Below, in pieces: positions 41,263 to 50,429 of a DNA stretch of 63,191 nucleotides (position 1 is the first letter of the stretch; each line of letters starts with the position of its first letter). The notes beneath the pieces were generated by a model. That model saw only the letters and a program-made list of their open reading frames with translations. It had not been told where the DNA came from and ran no database searches. The stretch is from an uncultured bacterium (GTDB lineage: Bacteria; Bacillota_I; Bacilli_A; RFN20; CAG-826): positions 1 through 63,191 of the forward strand of contig CASFSS010000008.1 in the NCBI GenBank assembly GCA_949297445.1, read 5' to 3'. The position numbers and the translations under genes are program-made.

Positions 41263-43362
41263 TTATTTGCGTGACGATTTTTTATAGCGCTCACGAAAAC
41301 CACATTTTGCAAAATTGCTGCATTCCAAATAACTACCGTATTTTCCTTTCTTTAAAAGAAGGTCACCACCGCATTTAGGACACTTGCGCGAACGATAAAG
41401 AATTGGGGTAGGTGTTTGATAAATATTTCGCGAATAGGAACAATTCGGATAAGCACTACAGGAAATAAACTTTTTATTATTCTTATCATAGCGATAAACG
41501 AGTGGCTGGCCGCACCTAGGGCAATTCTCACCTACTTTTTCATAATTATCAGTCGAATGATATTTGCATTTCGGATAGTTACTGCAGCCAATAAACGTTC
41601 CCTTCGTGCTCTTTTTTATAACAAGTGGCTTGCCACATAAAGGACATAGCTCTCCTGTTTCTTGATCATTGTCTTTGTACATCTTTTCTTTTACCGAATT
41701 ATATTGTTCGATAAAAGCATCGTAAAATTTGTGCAAAATTGACGACCTATTTTCTTTGCCTTCTTGAATTTCATCTAATTCTGCCTCTAATTCAGCAGTA
41801 TATTTTGCGTTAACAAGATTTGGAAAATACTTATTTAAAATAAATGCATTCTTCATTCCTTCTTCTGTCGGACGCAAAATGCCTTTTTCTTGCTCAAGAT
41901 AACGATGATGATATAGATGATTGATTGTCGAAGAATATGTAGAAGGTCTACCAATACCCTTTTCCTCCATTAATTTAACTAGCTTAGCCTCGCTATATCT
42001 TTCAGGAGGTTCAGTAAATTTCTTTTCGCAAACAATTTCCGCAATCGGCATTTTATCACCTTCGTGAAGAGAAGAAATATTTAATGTTTTCTCTTGTTTT
42101 TCTCGACTTAAAATCGTGTATCCATCAAATGTCAAAACCGGTACTTCCAACTTAAATGTTAAATTATCAGCGCCAAAAATAATTGTTGTGACAGACTCCT
42201 TTTTAGCACTCATCAAAGATGCCAAAGCACGATTATAAATCAATTTGTATAATTTATATAATTTTTCTCCATCGCTACCAAGCGCTAGCAAATATTGTTT
42301 GACGCTTTCGGGTGTGCGATGGTTGCTTGTTGGCCTAATTGCCTCGTGAGCGCCCTGCGATAGAAACTCTTTTTTAGCGCTTTTTTTGCCAGAAAAATAT
42401 TCATCACCATATGTCTCAACAATATAATTTTTAGCTCTAGCTACATAGGTGTCAGAAAGAGCTGTTGAATCAGTTCGAATGTAAGTAATCAATCCAACGA
42501 GCTCGCCACCAATTTTAACGCCTTCAAATAACTTTTGAGCCAATGAAGATGTTTGCTTTGTTGAAAAACGATAGACATTGAACGCCTCTTGTTGCAAAGT
42601 TGAAGTCGTAAATGGGGGTTTACTTTCAATTCTGCGCGTCGATGTCTTAATTGTTTTTACAAAGACAGAATCACCATTTCGCGCTTTAATCTGATTAGCT
42701 TCTGTTTCATTTGCAATGTGATATTTTTCACCGTTAATTTGATATAGCGGCACGCTGATGATTTCGTTATCAATATTTAATTTTATTAAATATGTCCAAT
42801 ATTCTTCTGGCACGAATTCCTTAATTTTATTTTCGTGATCGCAAACCAATTTTAATGTCGCCGATTGCACGCGACCAGCTGATTTTTGTTTGATACGCCT
42901 TTGCAATAGTGCACTCAAATCAAACCCAATAATGCGGTCAATAATTCGTCTAGTTTCTTGTGATGAAACAAGATTCAAATCAATTGTGCGAGGATTTTTT
43001 ATCGCTTCGGTAATAGAGGAGCGAGTAATCTCGTGAAATTCCATGCGCTTAGTCGTAAGTGGATTAATTTTTAATACTTGCGTCACATGCCACGCAATAG
43101 CTTCTCCCTCGCGATCAGGGTCAGTAGCTAATATTATTTCACTAGCGTCTTTAGATTTTTTTACCAATTCGTTAACGGAAGAAAAATTTGTTACAACATA
43201 TTTCGGCTTGAAATCGTGATAAACGTCGACGCCTAAACCTCCGCGTCCCTCTTTAGCAAGATCGCGGATATGTCCTTTTGTAGCAACTACCTCGTAATCT
43301 TTTCCTAGATAAGAGGCAATCGTATGAGATTTGGTCGGCGATTCAACAATAACTAATTTCAT
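41263..43362 (-). CDS. topA: DNA topoisomerase I
   Basis: 699 aa from ATG 43362, which has GGGGA about 6 nt upstream. An ATG 12 nt earlier lacks a site. The Toprim domain (VIVESPTKSHTIASYLG, ATDPDREGEAIAWHV) comes first. The active-site tyrosine region is ITYIRTDST, and C-terminally come three C4 zinc ribbons (CPLCGKPLVI..., CPRCGQPLVY..., CPKCGGDLLL...). It relaxes negative supercoils. It follows dprA in the unit rnhB-dprA-topA-trmFO-xerC, an order conserved in Bacilli. Confidence 0.97.
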   Translation of the reverse strand: MKLVIVESPTKSHTIASYLGKDYEVVATKGHIRDLAKEGRGGLGVDVYHDFKPKYVVTNFSSVNELVKKSKDASEIILATDPDREGEAIAWHVTQVLKINPLTTKRMEFHEITRSSITEAIKNPRTIDLNLVSSQETRRIIDRIIGFDLSALLQRRIKQKSAGRVQSATLKLVCDHENKIKEFVPEEYWTYLIKLNIDNEIISVPLYQINGEKYHIANETEANQIKARNGDSVFVKTIKTSTRRIESKPPFTTSTLQQEAFNVYRFSTKQTSSLAQKLFEGVKIGGELVGLITYIRTDSTALSDTYVARAKNYIVETYGDEYFSGKKSAKKEFLSQGAHEAIRPTSNHRTPESVKQYLLALGSDGEKLYKLYKLIYNRALASLMSAKKESVTTIIFGADNLTFKLEVPVLTFDGYTILSREKQEKTLNISSLHEGDKMPIAEIVCEKKFTEPPERYSEAKLVKLMEEKGIGRPSTYSSTINHLYHHRYLEQEKGILRPTEEGMKNAFILNKYFPNLVNAKYTAELEAELDEIQEGKENRSSILHKFYDAFIEQYNSVKEKMYKDNDQETGELCPLCGKPLVIKKSTKGTFIGCSNYPKCKYHSTDNYEKVGENCPRCGQPLVYRYDKNNKKFISCSAYPNCSYSRNIYQTPTPILYRSRKCPKCGGDLLLKKGKYGSYLECSNFAKCGFRERYKKSSRK

Positions 43363-43453
43363 GCGTTTCCCCATAAAATATAATGAGCGTTGATGGTCGA
43401 TGTCAAACCATTTTGTAATTCATTTTGCCTTTAAAGAATTAATAGATAATCCT

Positions 43454-44263
43454 TTAAGAATTTTTACTTTCTAGACAGTATTTTGTTGGACTAAAATTAA
43501 TTTCATCGTATATGTCTTGAGCGGTTTCCACCAGTTTAGCTCCTTCTTTAATCAAGCGATTACAAGCAGAATTTCTCCCAGCTAAAAACGGAACGCAACA
43601 AATGTCTGAACCTTTCATTAGAGCGTATGAAACAGTGATATAACTGCCAGAATGAACGCTCCCTTCAACAAGCAACAATGTTTTTGAAAAATATGCAATT
43701 AAACGATTGCGTTCAGGAAATCGTTCTTTTGAAGGAGGCGTCATGCCCGGATACTCGCTAATAAGAAGATGGTTTTCCTTTATTTTTTCATAAAGTGGGC
43801 GATTTTCATTTGGATAACAGTAATCAATCCCACAGCCAAGTATTGCTACCGTTTTTCCATTGACCGTGATGGCTGTTTCATTTGCAATCGAATCGATTCC
43901 TTTCGCTAGTCCACTGACAATGACAAAATATTTGGCCAACTCTTTTACTAACTCTATAGTCATTTCTTTCCCATATTCAGTATTTTTTCGACTGCCAATC
44001 ACCGAAATACATTTTCTATCATCACTCACAATATTTAAATCACCATAATAATACAAAACAAAGGGTGGCTTATTGACGTTTTTTAAAAAATTTGGATATT
44101 CATCATCAATTATTGTTACCGCTTTCGATTTAATGCCATCAATAGCACATATAATGTCATTTTCAGAAAAATCTTTTCGCCTATTTTTAATGTCTTGATA
44201 AATTTTGTTCCAATTTCCTTCATTTATCACGCTTAGATAAATCAATATTTCTCGACCAGTCAT
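43454..44263 (-). CDS. dprA: DNA processing protein DprA/Smf
   Basis: 269 aa from ATG 44263, with GAGG about 9 nt upstream. The open frame extends further without support. The Rossmann-like DprA fold is shown by ISVIGSRKNTEYGKEM, VSGLAKGIDSIANETAI, TVAILGCGIDYCYPNENRPLYE, then ERFPERNRLIAYFSKTLLLVEGSVHSGSYIT and ALMKGSDICCVP. It loads RecA on single-stranded DNA taken up in transformation. No other competence genes are in the window, so a general repair role is equally possible. It lies between rnhB and topA. Confidence 0.94.
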   Translation of the reverse strand: MTGREILIYLSVINEGNWNKIYQDIKNRRKDFSENDIICAIDGIKSKAVTIIDDEYPNFLKNVNKPPFVLYYYGDLNIVSDDRKCISVIGSRKNTEYGKEMTIELVKELAKYFVIVSGLAKGIDSIANETAITVNGKTVAILGCGIDYCYPNENRPLYEKIKENHLLISEYPGMTPPSKERFPERNRLIAYFSKTLLLVEGSVHSGSYITVSYALMKGSDICCVPFLAGRNSACNRLIKEGAKLVETAQDIYDEINFSPTKYCLESKNS

Positions 44264-44317
44264 ACAAAAAACCTCACTAGTTAAAAATAGTGAAAATAAT
44301 CTAAGGTGTGCCAAATT

Positions 44318-44944
44318 TTAAAACAAAGGAATAAAATTGATTGGCTTAAAGGAAAAACGATGAATTCCTTTAATTGGACCATAAATTTCTAAGGCTCTTA
44401 AATGCTCTTTTGTCCCATAACCTTTATTTTTAGAAAACTGATAATTTGGATATTTTTTTGCAAGCGCGTCCATGTATCTATCGCGCGTCACTTTGGCAAT
44501 AATTGATGCTGCGGCAATCGATAAACTTTTAGCGTCACCTTTTATAATTCCTATAACTTTGTTATCAACAGGTAAACTTTTAATAGCGTCCACCAAAACC
44601 AAATCGCATGGATGCTTTAAATCTTTAATAGCATTTGTCATTGCTAGCTTTGTGGCGTTTAAAATATTTATCTCATCAATTATAGGAGCATCAACAAAAG
44701 ATACAGAATAAGAGATGGCATTTTTAACAATATCTTCAAATAGTTCAGAACGTTTTTTAGCAGATAGCAATTTTGAATCGTTTATTTCCTTATTATTATA
44801 CGCGCGCGGAAAAATGACGGCCGCCGCAACAACTGGTCCAGCAAGGCAACCCCTACCGACTTCGTCAACGCCGGCAAGAATATTAATATCATCGCGATAA
44901 TAACTATCGTCAAATTCCTTTAATGAGGAAAGCGATCGAGACAT
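44318..44944 (-). CDS. rnhB: Ribonuclease HII
   Basis: 208 aa. The catalytic acidic residues sit in AGVDEVGRGCLAGPVVAAAVIF (Asp-Glu-Gly), LVDAIKSLP and GDAKSLSIAAASIIAKVTRDRYM. It removes ribonucleotides misincorporated into DNA and RNA primers. The start overlaps the rbgA end by 25 nt. The order lepB-rbgA-rnhB-dprA-topA matches Bacillus. Confidence 0.96.
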   Translation of the reverse strand: MSRSLSSLKEFDDSYYRDDINILAGVDEVGRGCLAGPVVAAAVIFPRAYNNKEINDSKLLSAKKRSELFEDIVKNAISYSVSFVDAPIIDEINILNATKLAMTNAIKDLKHPCDLVLVDAIKSLPVDNKVIGIIKGDAKSLSIAAASIIAKVTRDRYMDALAKKYPNYQFSKNKGYGTKEHLRALEIYGPIKGIHRFSFKPINFIPLF

Positions 44945-45771
44945 ATTTTTCCAATTTCCCCGTTACGAAAATCTTTCAAGACTAAATTGAGGGCACGATT
45001 TGTATCTAAGCCACTTTTAGACATAAAATTACGATTATTAGCAATAGTTTGCAAAACGCTTAAATCATCGCCATCTAAAGTAGTTAATTTATATTTAGCA
45101 AGGAAAAAATTAGGGTAATATAGACGATAAAAATTTATCAAATAAGAAAACAATTCTTCAAGCGGCAAGATATCCTCTCGCATCGATCCTAATAAGGCAA
45201 GTTTAATAGAAACCTCCTTATCAACATAAGAAGATGGCAAAATTCCTGGCGTGTCTAATAATTCTAGCGAATCACTTATTTTAATCCACTGCTCACTTCT
45301 AGTTAACCCGGGTCGATTTTCAACTCGAGCGGATTTCCTCCTTGAAATTTTATTAATCAATGTAGATTTACCGACATTAGGTATACCGATTATCATCGCG
45401 CGAATAGCTTTTCGATTTATACCTCTTGAGACATTCTTTTGTAGCGCTTTTTCGCCAATCTCTTTGGCACATTCAACAATATTTTTCACTGATTTTTCGT
45501 TGTTTAAATCAGCAAAAATAACTTTATTTTGCGTGTTATTTAAACTAGATTCCCATTTTTTTATTTCGTTTTTATCGGCTAAATCAGCTTTGGTAAAAAC
45601 AATCAAATGCATTTTCTTGTCATATAAAAAAGATAGGGAATTATTGCGCGAAGAAATAGGCGCCCTACTATCGACTAATTCAATGACAATATCAACAAGG
45701 CGAAGGCGTTTTTCCATTTCGCCAAGTGCTTTTTTCATATGACCGGGAAACCAATGAATATTCTTTTCCAT
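44920..45771 (-). CDS. rbgA: Ribosome biogenesis GTPase RbgA (YlqF)
   Basis: 283 aa from ATG 45771, with CGAGG 9 nt upstream. A TTG six codons earlier is not needed. It is a circularly permuted GTPase: the NKxD-like motif (FTKADLAD) and G5 come before the P-loop GIPNVGKSTLIN, then DTPGIL. The N-terminal IHWFPGHMKKALGEME is the RbgA hallmark. It helps late assembly of the 50S subunit. The ATG overlaps the lepB stop by one base (TAATG). Confidence 0.95.
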   Translation of the reverse strand: MEKNIHWFPGHMKKALGEMEKRLRLVDIVIELVDSRAPISSRNNSLSFLYDKKMHLIVFTKADLADKNEIKKWESSLNNTQNKVIFADLNNEKSVKNIVECAKEIGEKALQKNVSRGINRKAIRAMIIGIPNVGKSTLINKISRRKSARVENRPGLTRSEQWIKISDSLELLDTPGILPSSYVDKEVSIKLALLGSMREDILPLEELFSYLINFYRLYYPNFFLAKYKLTTLDGDDLSVLQTIANNRNFMSKSGLDTNRALNLVLKDFRNGEIGKICLDRFPH

Positions 45772-46550
45772 TATATAAACCTCGGCCAAAAGAAATTGAA
45801 ATTAGTCAATGTATATTCGCCGTTGCTATAATGCACTGTCACTGTCGCTTCAAGCGCAACAACAACGCCGGAAATATAATCGCACAAAATTGGTCCTTCG
45901 TTTCGCGAGTCGTTAGATCTTCCAGCATAACGATTATCGCCTATAACAAAAATTTCATTATCATCTAAAGTATGTGGCGTACTATAACTTGTAGGATATG
46001 TGCCACCATGAATAATCTCTTCGCTCAAATTTTGAAATGTAAGTTCAAATTCATTTGTCTCAACATTTAAAACATAGAGATTGCCATTATCTTCTTGACC
46101 AGGTGTAGTTGAGGTAATGTAAAATGTCTCGCCTGGTAGAACAATTACACGCTTAATCTTTTCTGTTTTATCAAAATTACTATAATGCAAGACAACGATA
46201 TCGTTACGCTCGATATTATCAATAGCGTTTTGATGCTCATCCATAATTCCATAGTCAATACCACTATACCCATTTATATTTCCGGTTACTGATTGGTTGC
46301 CAACTAACTCGCCATCTGGATTGCGGGCATTATAATTTAATGTCGGATACATTGATTGTCCACTGACCCAAAAAGATGTGTAATAGGTATTATGAAATAT
46401 CAATAAGCCACTAATCGACAAACAAATCACAACAAAAATAGAAGCTATAATAGTAATTATCGTTTCCCGACGATGATTCTGCTTATTAGGAGCTTTTTCT
46501 TTTGAAGATGATACATTTACTTGTTCGTTTGAATTCTCTACTTTGGTCAT
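45771..46550 (-). CDS. lepB: Signal peptidase I
   Basis: 259 aa. A cytoplasmic, charged N terminus precedes one membrane helix (ETIITIIASIFVVICLSISG). The catalytic Ser is in VSGQSMYPTL, the general-base Lys in EKIKRVIVLPGETFYI, and box E is VIGDNRYAGRSNDSRNEG. It cleaves signal peptides of exported proteins. It is the first gene of the unit after the rplS terminator and has no clear ribosome-binding site before ATG 46550. Confidence 0.95.
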   Translation of the reverse strand: MTKVENSNEQVNVSSSKEKAPNKQNHRRETIITIIASIFVVICLSISGLLIFHNTYYTSFWVSGQSMYPTLNYNARNPDGELVGNQSVTGNINGYSGIDYGIMDEHQNAIDNIERNDIVVLHYSNFDKTEKIKRVIVLPGETFYITSTTPGQEDNGNLYVLNVETNEFELTFQNLSEEIIHGGTYPTSYSTPHTLDDNEIFVIGDNRYAGRSNDSRNEGPILCDYISGVVVALEATVTVHYSNGEYTLTNFNFFWPRFI

Positions 46551-46598
46551 AATAAACTTTGTTTATGCTAAAATTGTAATATGAAATTTCAAAATAAA

Positions 46599-46635
46599 AA
46601 AGGCTTATATGATTTCTCCACCATATAAAGCCTTT
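46599..46635 (-). terminator. rplS terminator
   Basis: The hairpin of AAAGGCTTATATG with CATATAAAGCCTTT (one bulge) is followed on the minus strand by a T-rich run. It lies about 18 bp after the rplS stop. Confidence 0.8.
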
Positions 46636-46652
46636 CAATGCTAAATTTTAAA

Positions 46653-47000
46653 TTATAAAATTTCTTTAATACGGGCAGATTTACCGGAACGTTGTCGTAA
46701 ATATGTAATTTTATTACGTCTAACTTTGCCTCGACGAACGCGTTCAATTTTTTGAATTGAAGGCGAATTAACTGGGAAAGTTCTTTCAACACCTACGCCA
46801 GAAGAGATTTTTCTAATGGTGAATGTTGCACTAATTCCGGAGCCACGGCGTTGCATTACGACGCCTTGGAAGACTTGAATACGCTCTTTTTTATTTTCAA
46901 TAATACGAACATAAACTTTGACGGTGTCACCTGATTTAAATTCAGGAATGTCATTACGGAGCTGACGTTCAGTAATTTCATTAACAAGATTGTTGTTCAT
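46653..47000 (-). CDS. rplS: Ribosomal protein L19
   Basis: 115 aa from ATG 47000, which has AAGGAGGAAGG just upstream. An upstream in-frame start would read through this site. Typical L19 segments are [40 protein letters not shown] and [16 protein letters not shown]. It sits at the 30S-50S interface. It is transcribed alone, with its own promoter and terminator, divergent from rpsP. In Bacillus it is in the trmD operon, so it has been split off and inverted here. Confidence 0.97.
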   Translation of the reverse strand: MNNNLVNEITERQLRNDIPEFKSGDTVKVYVRIIENKKERIQVFQGVVMQRRGSGISATFTIRKISSGVGVERTFPVNSPSIQKIERVRRGKVRRNKITYLRQRSGKSARIKEIL

Positions 47001-47086
47001 TGTCCTTCCTCCTTCTAACAAATATTATCAAACGAGTTCATATCGATGTCGTAATAGCGGAACACGTCGGCACATTAAATGCTCTA
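47001..47086 (-). promoter_or_regulatory. rplS mRNA leader
   Basis: About 80 nt of leader lie between promoter and ATG. L19 leaders are known regulatory RNAs in Firmicutes. Short stems (for example GTTC/GAAC around an AT-rich loop) can be drawn, but none is compelling by eye. Confidence 0.3.
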
Positions 47087-47088
47087 AA

Positions 47089-47117
47089 ACTTTATCACTA
47101 TATAAGTGATTATTCAA
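47089..47117 (-). promoter_or_regulatory. rplS promoter with a palindrome in its spacer
   Basis: Minus strand: TTGAAT (47112-47117), 17-nt spacer, TAAAGT (47089-47094). The spacer is almost filled by the dyad ATCACT-ATATA-AGTGAT (47094-47110). Confidence 0.5.
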
Positions 47118-47219
47118 TAAGAAAATAAAAAAGTATCAAGTAAATGGTTGTCTAAATTTATAAATGCACGCTATATTTAAAAAACTAAACGAGAGCAAAA
47201 ATGTGTTAAGCAATTATGC

Positions 47220-47248
47220 TTGACAGCTATGAACAAATGAAATATCAT
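47220..47248 (+). promoter_or_regulatory. Promoter of the rpsP-khpA-rimM-trmD operon
   Basis: A consensus TTGACA (47220-47225), 17-nt spacer and TATCAT (47243-47248), starting transcription about 20 nt before the rpsP ATG, which has AAAGGAG. Confidence 0.8.
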
Positions 47249-47275
47249 TAATCAACGTAAAAAGGAGATAGAAAA

Positions 47276-47539
47276 ATGGCAGTAAAAATTAGATTAACAC
47301 GCATTGGTCGCCACAAAGAATCAATTTATCGCATTGTTGTTGCTGATGGAAGATTCGCTCGCGATGGTCGATACATTGAACAAATAGGTTATTTCGATTC
47401 TACAAAAGGCGATGGAATATTAAATATTCAGGAAGATCGCGCACTCGAATGGTTAAAAAAAGGTGCAACACCTTCTGATACAGTTCGCACGCTTTTAACT
47501 AAAAAAGGTTTAATCCAAAAAGCAAAAGAAACTAAATAA
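47276..47539 (+). CDS. rpsP: Ribosomal protein S16
   Basis: 87 aa. VKIRLTRIGRHKESIYRIVV, ADGRFARDGRYIEQIGYFDS and GATPSDTVRTLLTKKG are typical of S16. It is a primary assembly protein of the 30S body. It has an excellent ribosome-binding site (AAAGGAGA, 8 nt) and heads the classic operon rpsP-khpA-rimM-trmD. Confidence 0.98.
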   Translation: MAVKIRLTRIGRHKESIYRIVVADGRFARDGRYIEQIGYFDSTKGDGILNIQEDRALEWLKKGATPSDTVRTLLTKKGLIQKAKETK

Positions 47540-47550
47540 GGAATATATCT

Positions 47551-47820
47551 GTGGATTACGCAACAATTATACATACTATTATCGATCCTATCGTCGAAAA
47601 TAAAGAATCTATAATGATTCGCGAATTGCCCTCTACGTCGACTAAAGATGTCACAATTTTAATCGTTGCCGAAAATAATGATACGGCACGTTTAATTGGT
47701 AAGCGAGGAGCCGTTGCAAATGCCTTACGAGAAATGATTTCAGTAGCGGGCAAGCAAACAAGCAAGCGAATCCATTTAAAATTCGAATCATACGACGAAG
47801 AAAACGAAGAAGAGGAATAA
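47551..47820 (+). CDS. khpA: KH-domain RNA-binding protein KhpA (YlqC)
   Basis: 89 aa from GTG 47551, with AAGGA 8 nt upstream. It is a single KH domain: TILIVAENNDTARLIGKRGAVANALREMI contains the GxxG-type loop (GKRG). It pairs with KhpB in related bacteria to bind RNA and affect cell size. It lies 11 nt after rpsP and 1 nt before rimM. Confidence 0.93.
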   Translation: MDYATIIHTIIDPIVENKESIMIRELPSTSTKDVTILIVAENNDTARLIGKRGAVANALREMISVAGKQTSKRIHLKFESYDEENEEEE

Positions 47821-47821
47821 T

Positions 47822-48322
47822 GTGGATTTTTTAACCGTTGGACGAATAATTAAAACTGTCGGATTAAAAGGCGAGTTGAAAATATTTCCAACCACCTCTT
47901 TTTCTTTTATGCGCTTTAAAAAAGGAGCGAATTTATACATCGAAGCAAACGGTGAATATCGTAAAGTGACCATCGAGGCAAAACGAACTAAAGACAAATT
48001 TATAATTCTAAAATTCAATGAGCTAAATGATATTAATGAGGCAGAAAAATATTTAGGTAATTTTTTGTTGGCAGAAAAAGATTATAGTTTGTTAAAAAAA
48101 GATGAATATTTTTATGAAGACCTTCTTAATTGTACAGTTTATTTTGATAATGGAGCATTAATTGGCCTAGTATACAAAATAGAAGAATATGGTCCATATG
48201 TGACATTACGAATTAAGACTAATAAAAAAGATGTTCTAATTCCCTTTGTCGAACAATATTTGTCAAATGTAGATATTGCATCCAAAAAAATAGTTATAAA
48301 CTATATTGAGGGTCTTGTATGA
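47822..48322 (+). CDS. rimM: Ribosome maturation factor RimM
   Basis: 166 aa from GTG 47822, preceded by GAGGA. The N-terminal domain has VGRIIKTVGLKGELKIFP, the middle has FNELNDINEAEKYLGNFL, and the C-terminal PRC-barrel has EDLLNCTVYF and VLIPFVEQYLSNVDI. It helps assemble the 30S head, next to S19. It ends TGA and overlaps trmD by 4 nt. Confidence 0.96.
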   Translation: MDFLTVGRIIKTVGLKGELKIFPTTSFSFMRFKKGANLYIEANGEYRKVTIEAKRTKDKFIILKFNELNDINEAEKYLGNFLLAEKDYSLLKKDEYFYEDLLNCTVYFDNGALIGLVYKIEEYGPYVTLRIKTNKKDVLIPFVEQYLSNVDIASKKIVINYIEGLV

Positions 48323-49092
48323 AAATAAATATATTGACGCTTTTCCCAGAAATGTTTGCAGGGTTTATTTCAAACTCAATTATTAAACGGGCAATTGAAA
48401 AAAATATAGTTGAAATCAATATAATTGATTTTCGTCTCTATACGGAAGATAAATATGGGCGTGTCGATACGCCACCGGTTGGCGGAGGAGCTGGTTTAAT
48501 CCTTAAATGTCAACCAATTGTCGATGCACTCAATAAAATAGAAAGCAATACAAAGAAAATTCTCTTATCACCGCGCGGCAGAACTTTTGACCAAACACGC
48601 GCCAAGGAACTTGCTAAAGAAGAATCGATAACGCTAATTTGTGGTCATTATGAAGGCTTTGATGAACGTATTCGCACATTTGTTGACGAAGAAATATCAA
48701 TTGGTGATTATGTCTTAACTGGCGGCGAAATCGCGGCAATGGCAATTTCTGATGCTACGATTCGACTATTAAAAGGAGCCATCAGCGACGATTCACTAAT
48801 TGAGGAGAGTTTTAACAGCAATTTGCTCGAATATCCTCAATATACTGAACCATATGAATTTCATGGACTAAGAGTCCCTGATATACTATATTCTGGCAAT
48901 CATGAAACCATCGATAAATATAGACGAAAAGAAGCAATTCGAATCACGAAAAAATATCGGCCTGATATTTTCGCTAAATTTGCACCAAATAGAGTTGATT
49001 TAAAATTGATTGAAGAAATCGATGATGAAGTTGAAAATCCAGATTGGATAAAGCGAGCATTATCAAAAGGCAAAAAATTTATTAAAAATTAA
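48319..49092 (+). CDS. trmD: tRNA (guanine37-N1)-methyltransferase
   Basis: 257 aa. The trefoil-knot SPOUT motifs are present: LTLFPEMFAGFISNSIIKRA, PPVGGGAGLILKCQPIVDAL, LICGHYEGFDERI and EISIGDYVLTGGEIAAM. It makes m1G37 next to the anticodon, preventing frameshifts on tRNA-Pro, tRNA-Leu and tRNA-Arg (the tRNA-Pro in this window has G37). It is last in its operon and overlaps the end of convergent ffh by 4 bp. Confidence 0.98.
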   Translation: MKINILTLFPEMFAGFISNSIIKRAIEKNIVEINIIDFRLYTEDKYGRVDTPPVGGGAGLILKCQPIVDALNKIESNTKKILLSPRGRTFDQTRAKELAKEESITLICGHYEGFDERIRTFVDEEISIGDYVLTGGEIAAMAISDATIRLLKGAISDDSLIEESFNSNLLEYPQYTEPYEFHGLRVPDILYSGNHETIDKYRRKEAIRITKKYRPDIFAKFAPNRVDLKLIEEIDDEVENPDWIKRALSKGKKFIKN

Positions 49093-50429
49093 AACATTCC
49101 ATTCATGCCGGGCGGAATTCGTCCGGTTTTTTTGTATTTATTTAGTGTTCGCATAGTTTCTTTCATCTGATCATACTTTTTCAAAAGACGATTAATGTCA
49201 GCGCTGGTTTTGCCAGAACCCTTTGCAATGCGAACTTTGCGAGAATTTTTTAAACACTCAGGATGCTTTCTTTCATAAGGGGTCATCGAATTGACAATCG
49301 CTTCTAAATTGTGCATTTCTTTTTCCGCATATTGTTTTTGTTCATCGCTCAATGAAGGCATACCTGGAATGAGTTTCATTAAGCCAGATAATGAACCCAT
49401 TTTTTGAATTTTCTTCATGTTTGCAAGCATATCTTCAAGCGTAAACTCGCCCTCTTCGAACTTAGAAGCGATTTTTTTAGCCTCTTTTTCATCAATTTCT
49501 TCTTGAACTTTTTCGACAAGAGTTAAAACATCACCCATGCCAAGAATGCGGTCCGCCATACGATCCGGATGAAAAATATCTAAATCGGTAATTTTTTCAC
49601 CAACACCGGCAAACTTAATTGGAAGAGAGGTCAGCTGTTTGATCGATAAAGATGAGCCACCTCGAGCATCGCCGTCTAACTTCGACATAATTATGCCAGT
49701 CAATTGAACACTTGAATGGAATGCATTCGCGACATTAATAGCATCTTGACCACTCATCGCATCTACCAAAAGTAATATTTCATTAGGAATAATTGCTTCC
49801 TTAATCTCAACTAATTCACTCATCAATTTACTATCGATGTGCAAGCGACCAGCCGTATCAACAATCAATACGTCGTAATGTTCGTCATAAGCAGTCTTTT
49901 TTGCTCTTTTAGCGATATCAACCGGCTTTTCATTGGTTAAATTTCTTAATAGCGGAACATCAATTTGCCGAGCAATTGCCTCCAATTGATCAATCGCACC
50001 TGGCCGATAAATGTCAACGCTGGTCAATAAAACTTTTTTATTCATTTTTTTCTTCATGAATAGAGCGAGTTTTCCGGCCGTTGTTGTCTTACCAGATCCT
50101 TGAAGACCTACGAGCATAATTATCGTCGGCTTGTTCTTTTCGAAATGTAATTCGCTATCATCGCTTCCAAGTAGTTCAACAAGTTCATCGTGAACAATTT
50201 TGACTACCATTTGCGACGGATTTAACTTTAAATATACTTGTTCGCCAATAGCTTTTTCTTTAACGTGCTGAACGAAACTTTTAACAACCTTAAAATTAAC
50301 ATCAGCCTCTAGTAGAGCAATTCTAACTTCCTTTAACATGTCATCCATGTTGGCTTCAGTTAATCTAGATTGCCCTTTAATTTTTTTAAGAATACTTTGA
50401 AACTTTTCACTAAGCGACTCAAATGCCAT
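49089..50429 (-). CDS. ffh: Signal recognition particle protein Ffh
   Basis: 446 aa. The NG GTPase domain has GLQGSGKTTTAGKLA, DTAGRLHID and SKLDGDARGG. The C-terminal M domain has a methionine-rich hydrophobic groove (MLANMKKIQKMGSLSGLMKLIPGM) and the RNA-binding GSGKTSADINRLLKKYDQM. It binds signal sequences and SRP RNA and docks with FtsY, encoded two genes upstream. It follows ylxM with an 11-nt overlap. Its last codons double as the terminator for the convergent trmD operon. Confidence 0.98.
   Translation of the reverse strand: MAFESLSEKFQSILKKIKGQSRLTEANMDDMLKEVRIALLEADVNFKVVKSFVQHVKEKAIGEQVYLKLNPSQMVVKIVHDELVELLGSDDSELHFEKNKPTIIMLVGLQGSGKTTTAGKLALFMKKKMNKKVLLTSVDIYRPGAIDQLEAIARQIDVPLLRNLTNEKPVDIAKRAKKTAYDEHYDVLIVDTAGRLHIDSKLMSELVEIKEAIIPNEILLLVDAMSGQDAINVANAFHSSVQLTGIIMSKLDGDARGGSSLSIKQLTSLPIKFAGVGEKITDLDIFHPDRMADRILGMGDVLTLVEKVQEEIDEKEAKKIASKFEEGEFTLEDMLANMKKIQKMGSLSGLMKLIPGMPSLSDEQKQYAEKEMHNLEAIVNSMTPYERKHPECLKNSRKVRIAKGSGKTSADINRLLKKYDQMKETMRTLNKYKKTGRIPPGMNGMF
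49108..49133 (+). terminator. trmD operon terminator embedded in the ffh coding end
   Basis: CCGGGCG-GAATT-CGTCCGG followed by seven T on the plus strand (T 49127-49133). It lies 16 nt after the trmD stop, wholly inside the last codons of ffh on the other strand. Confidence 0.8.
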
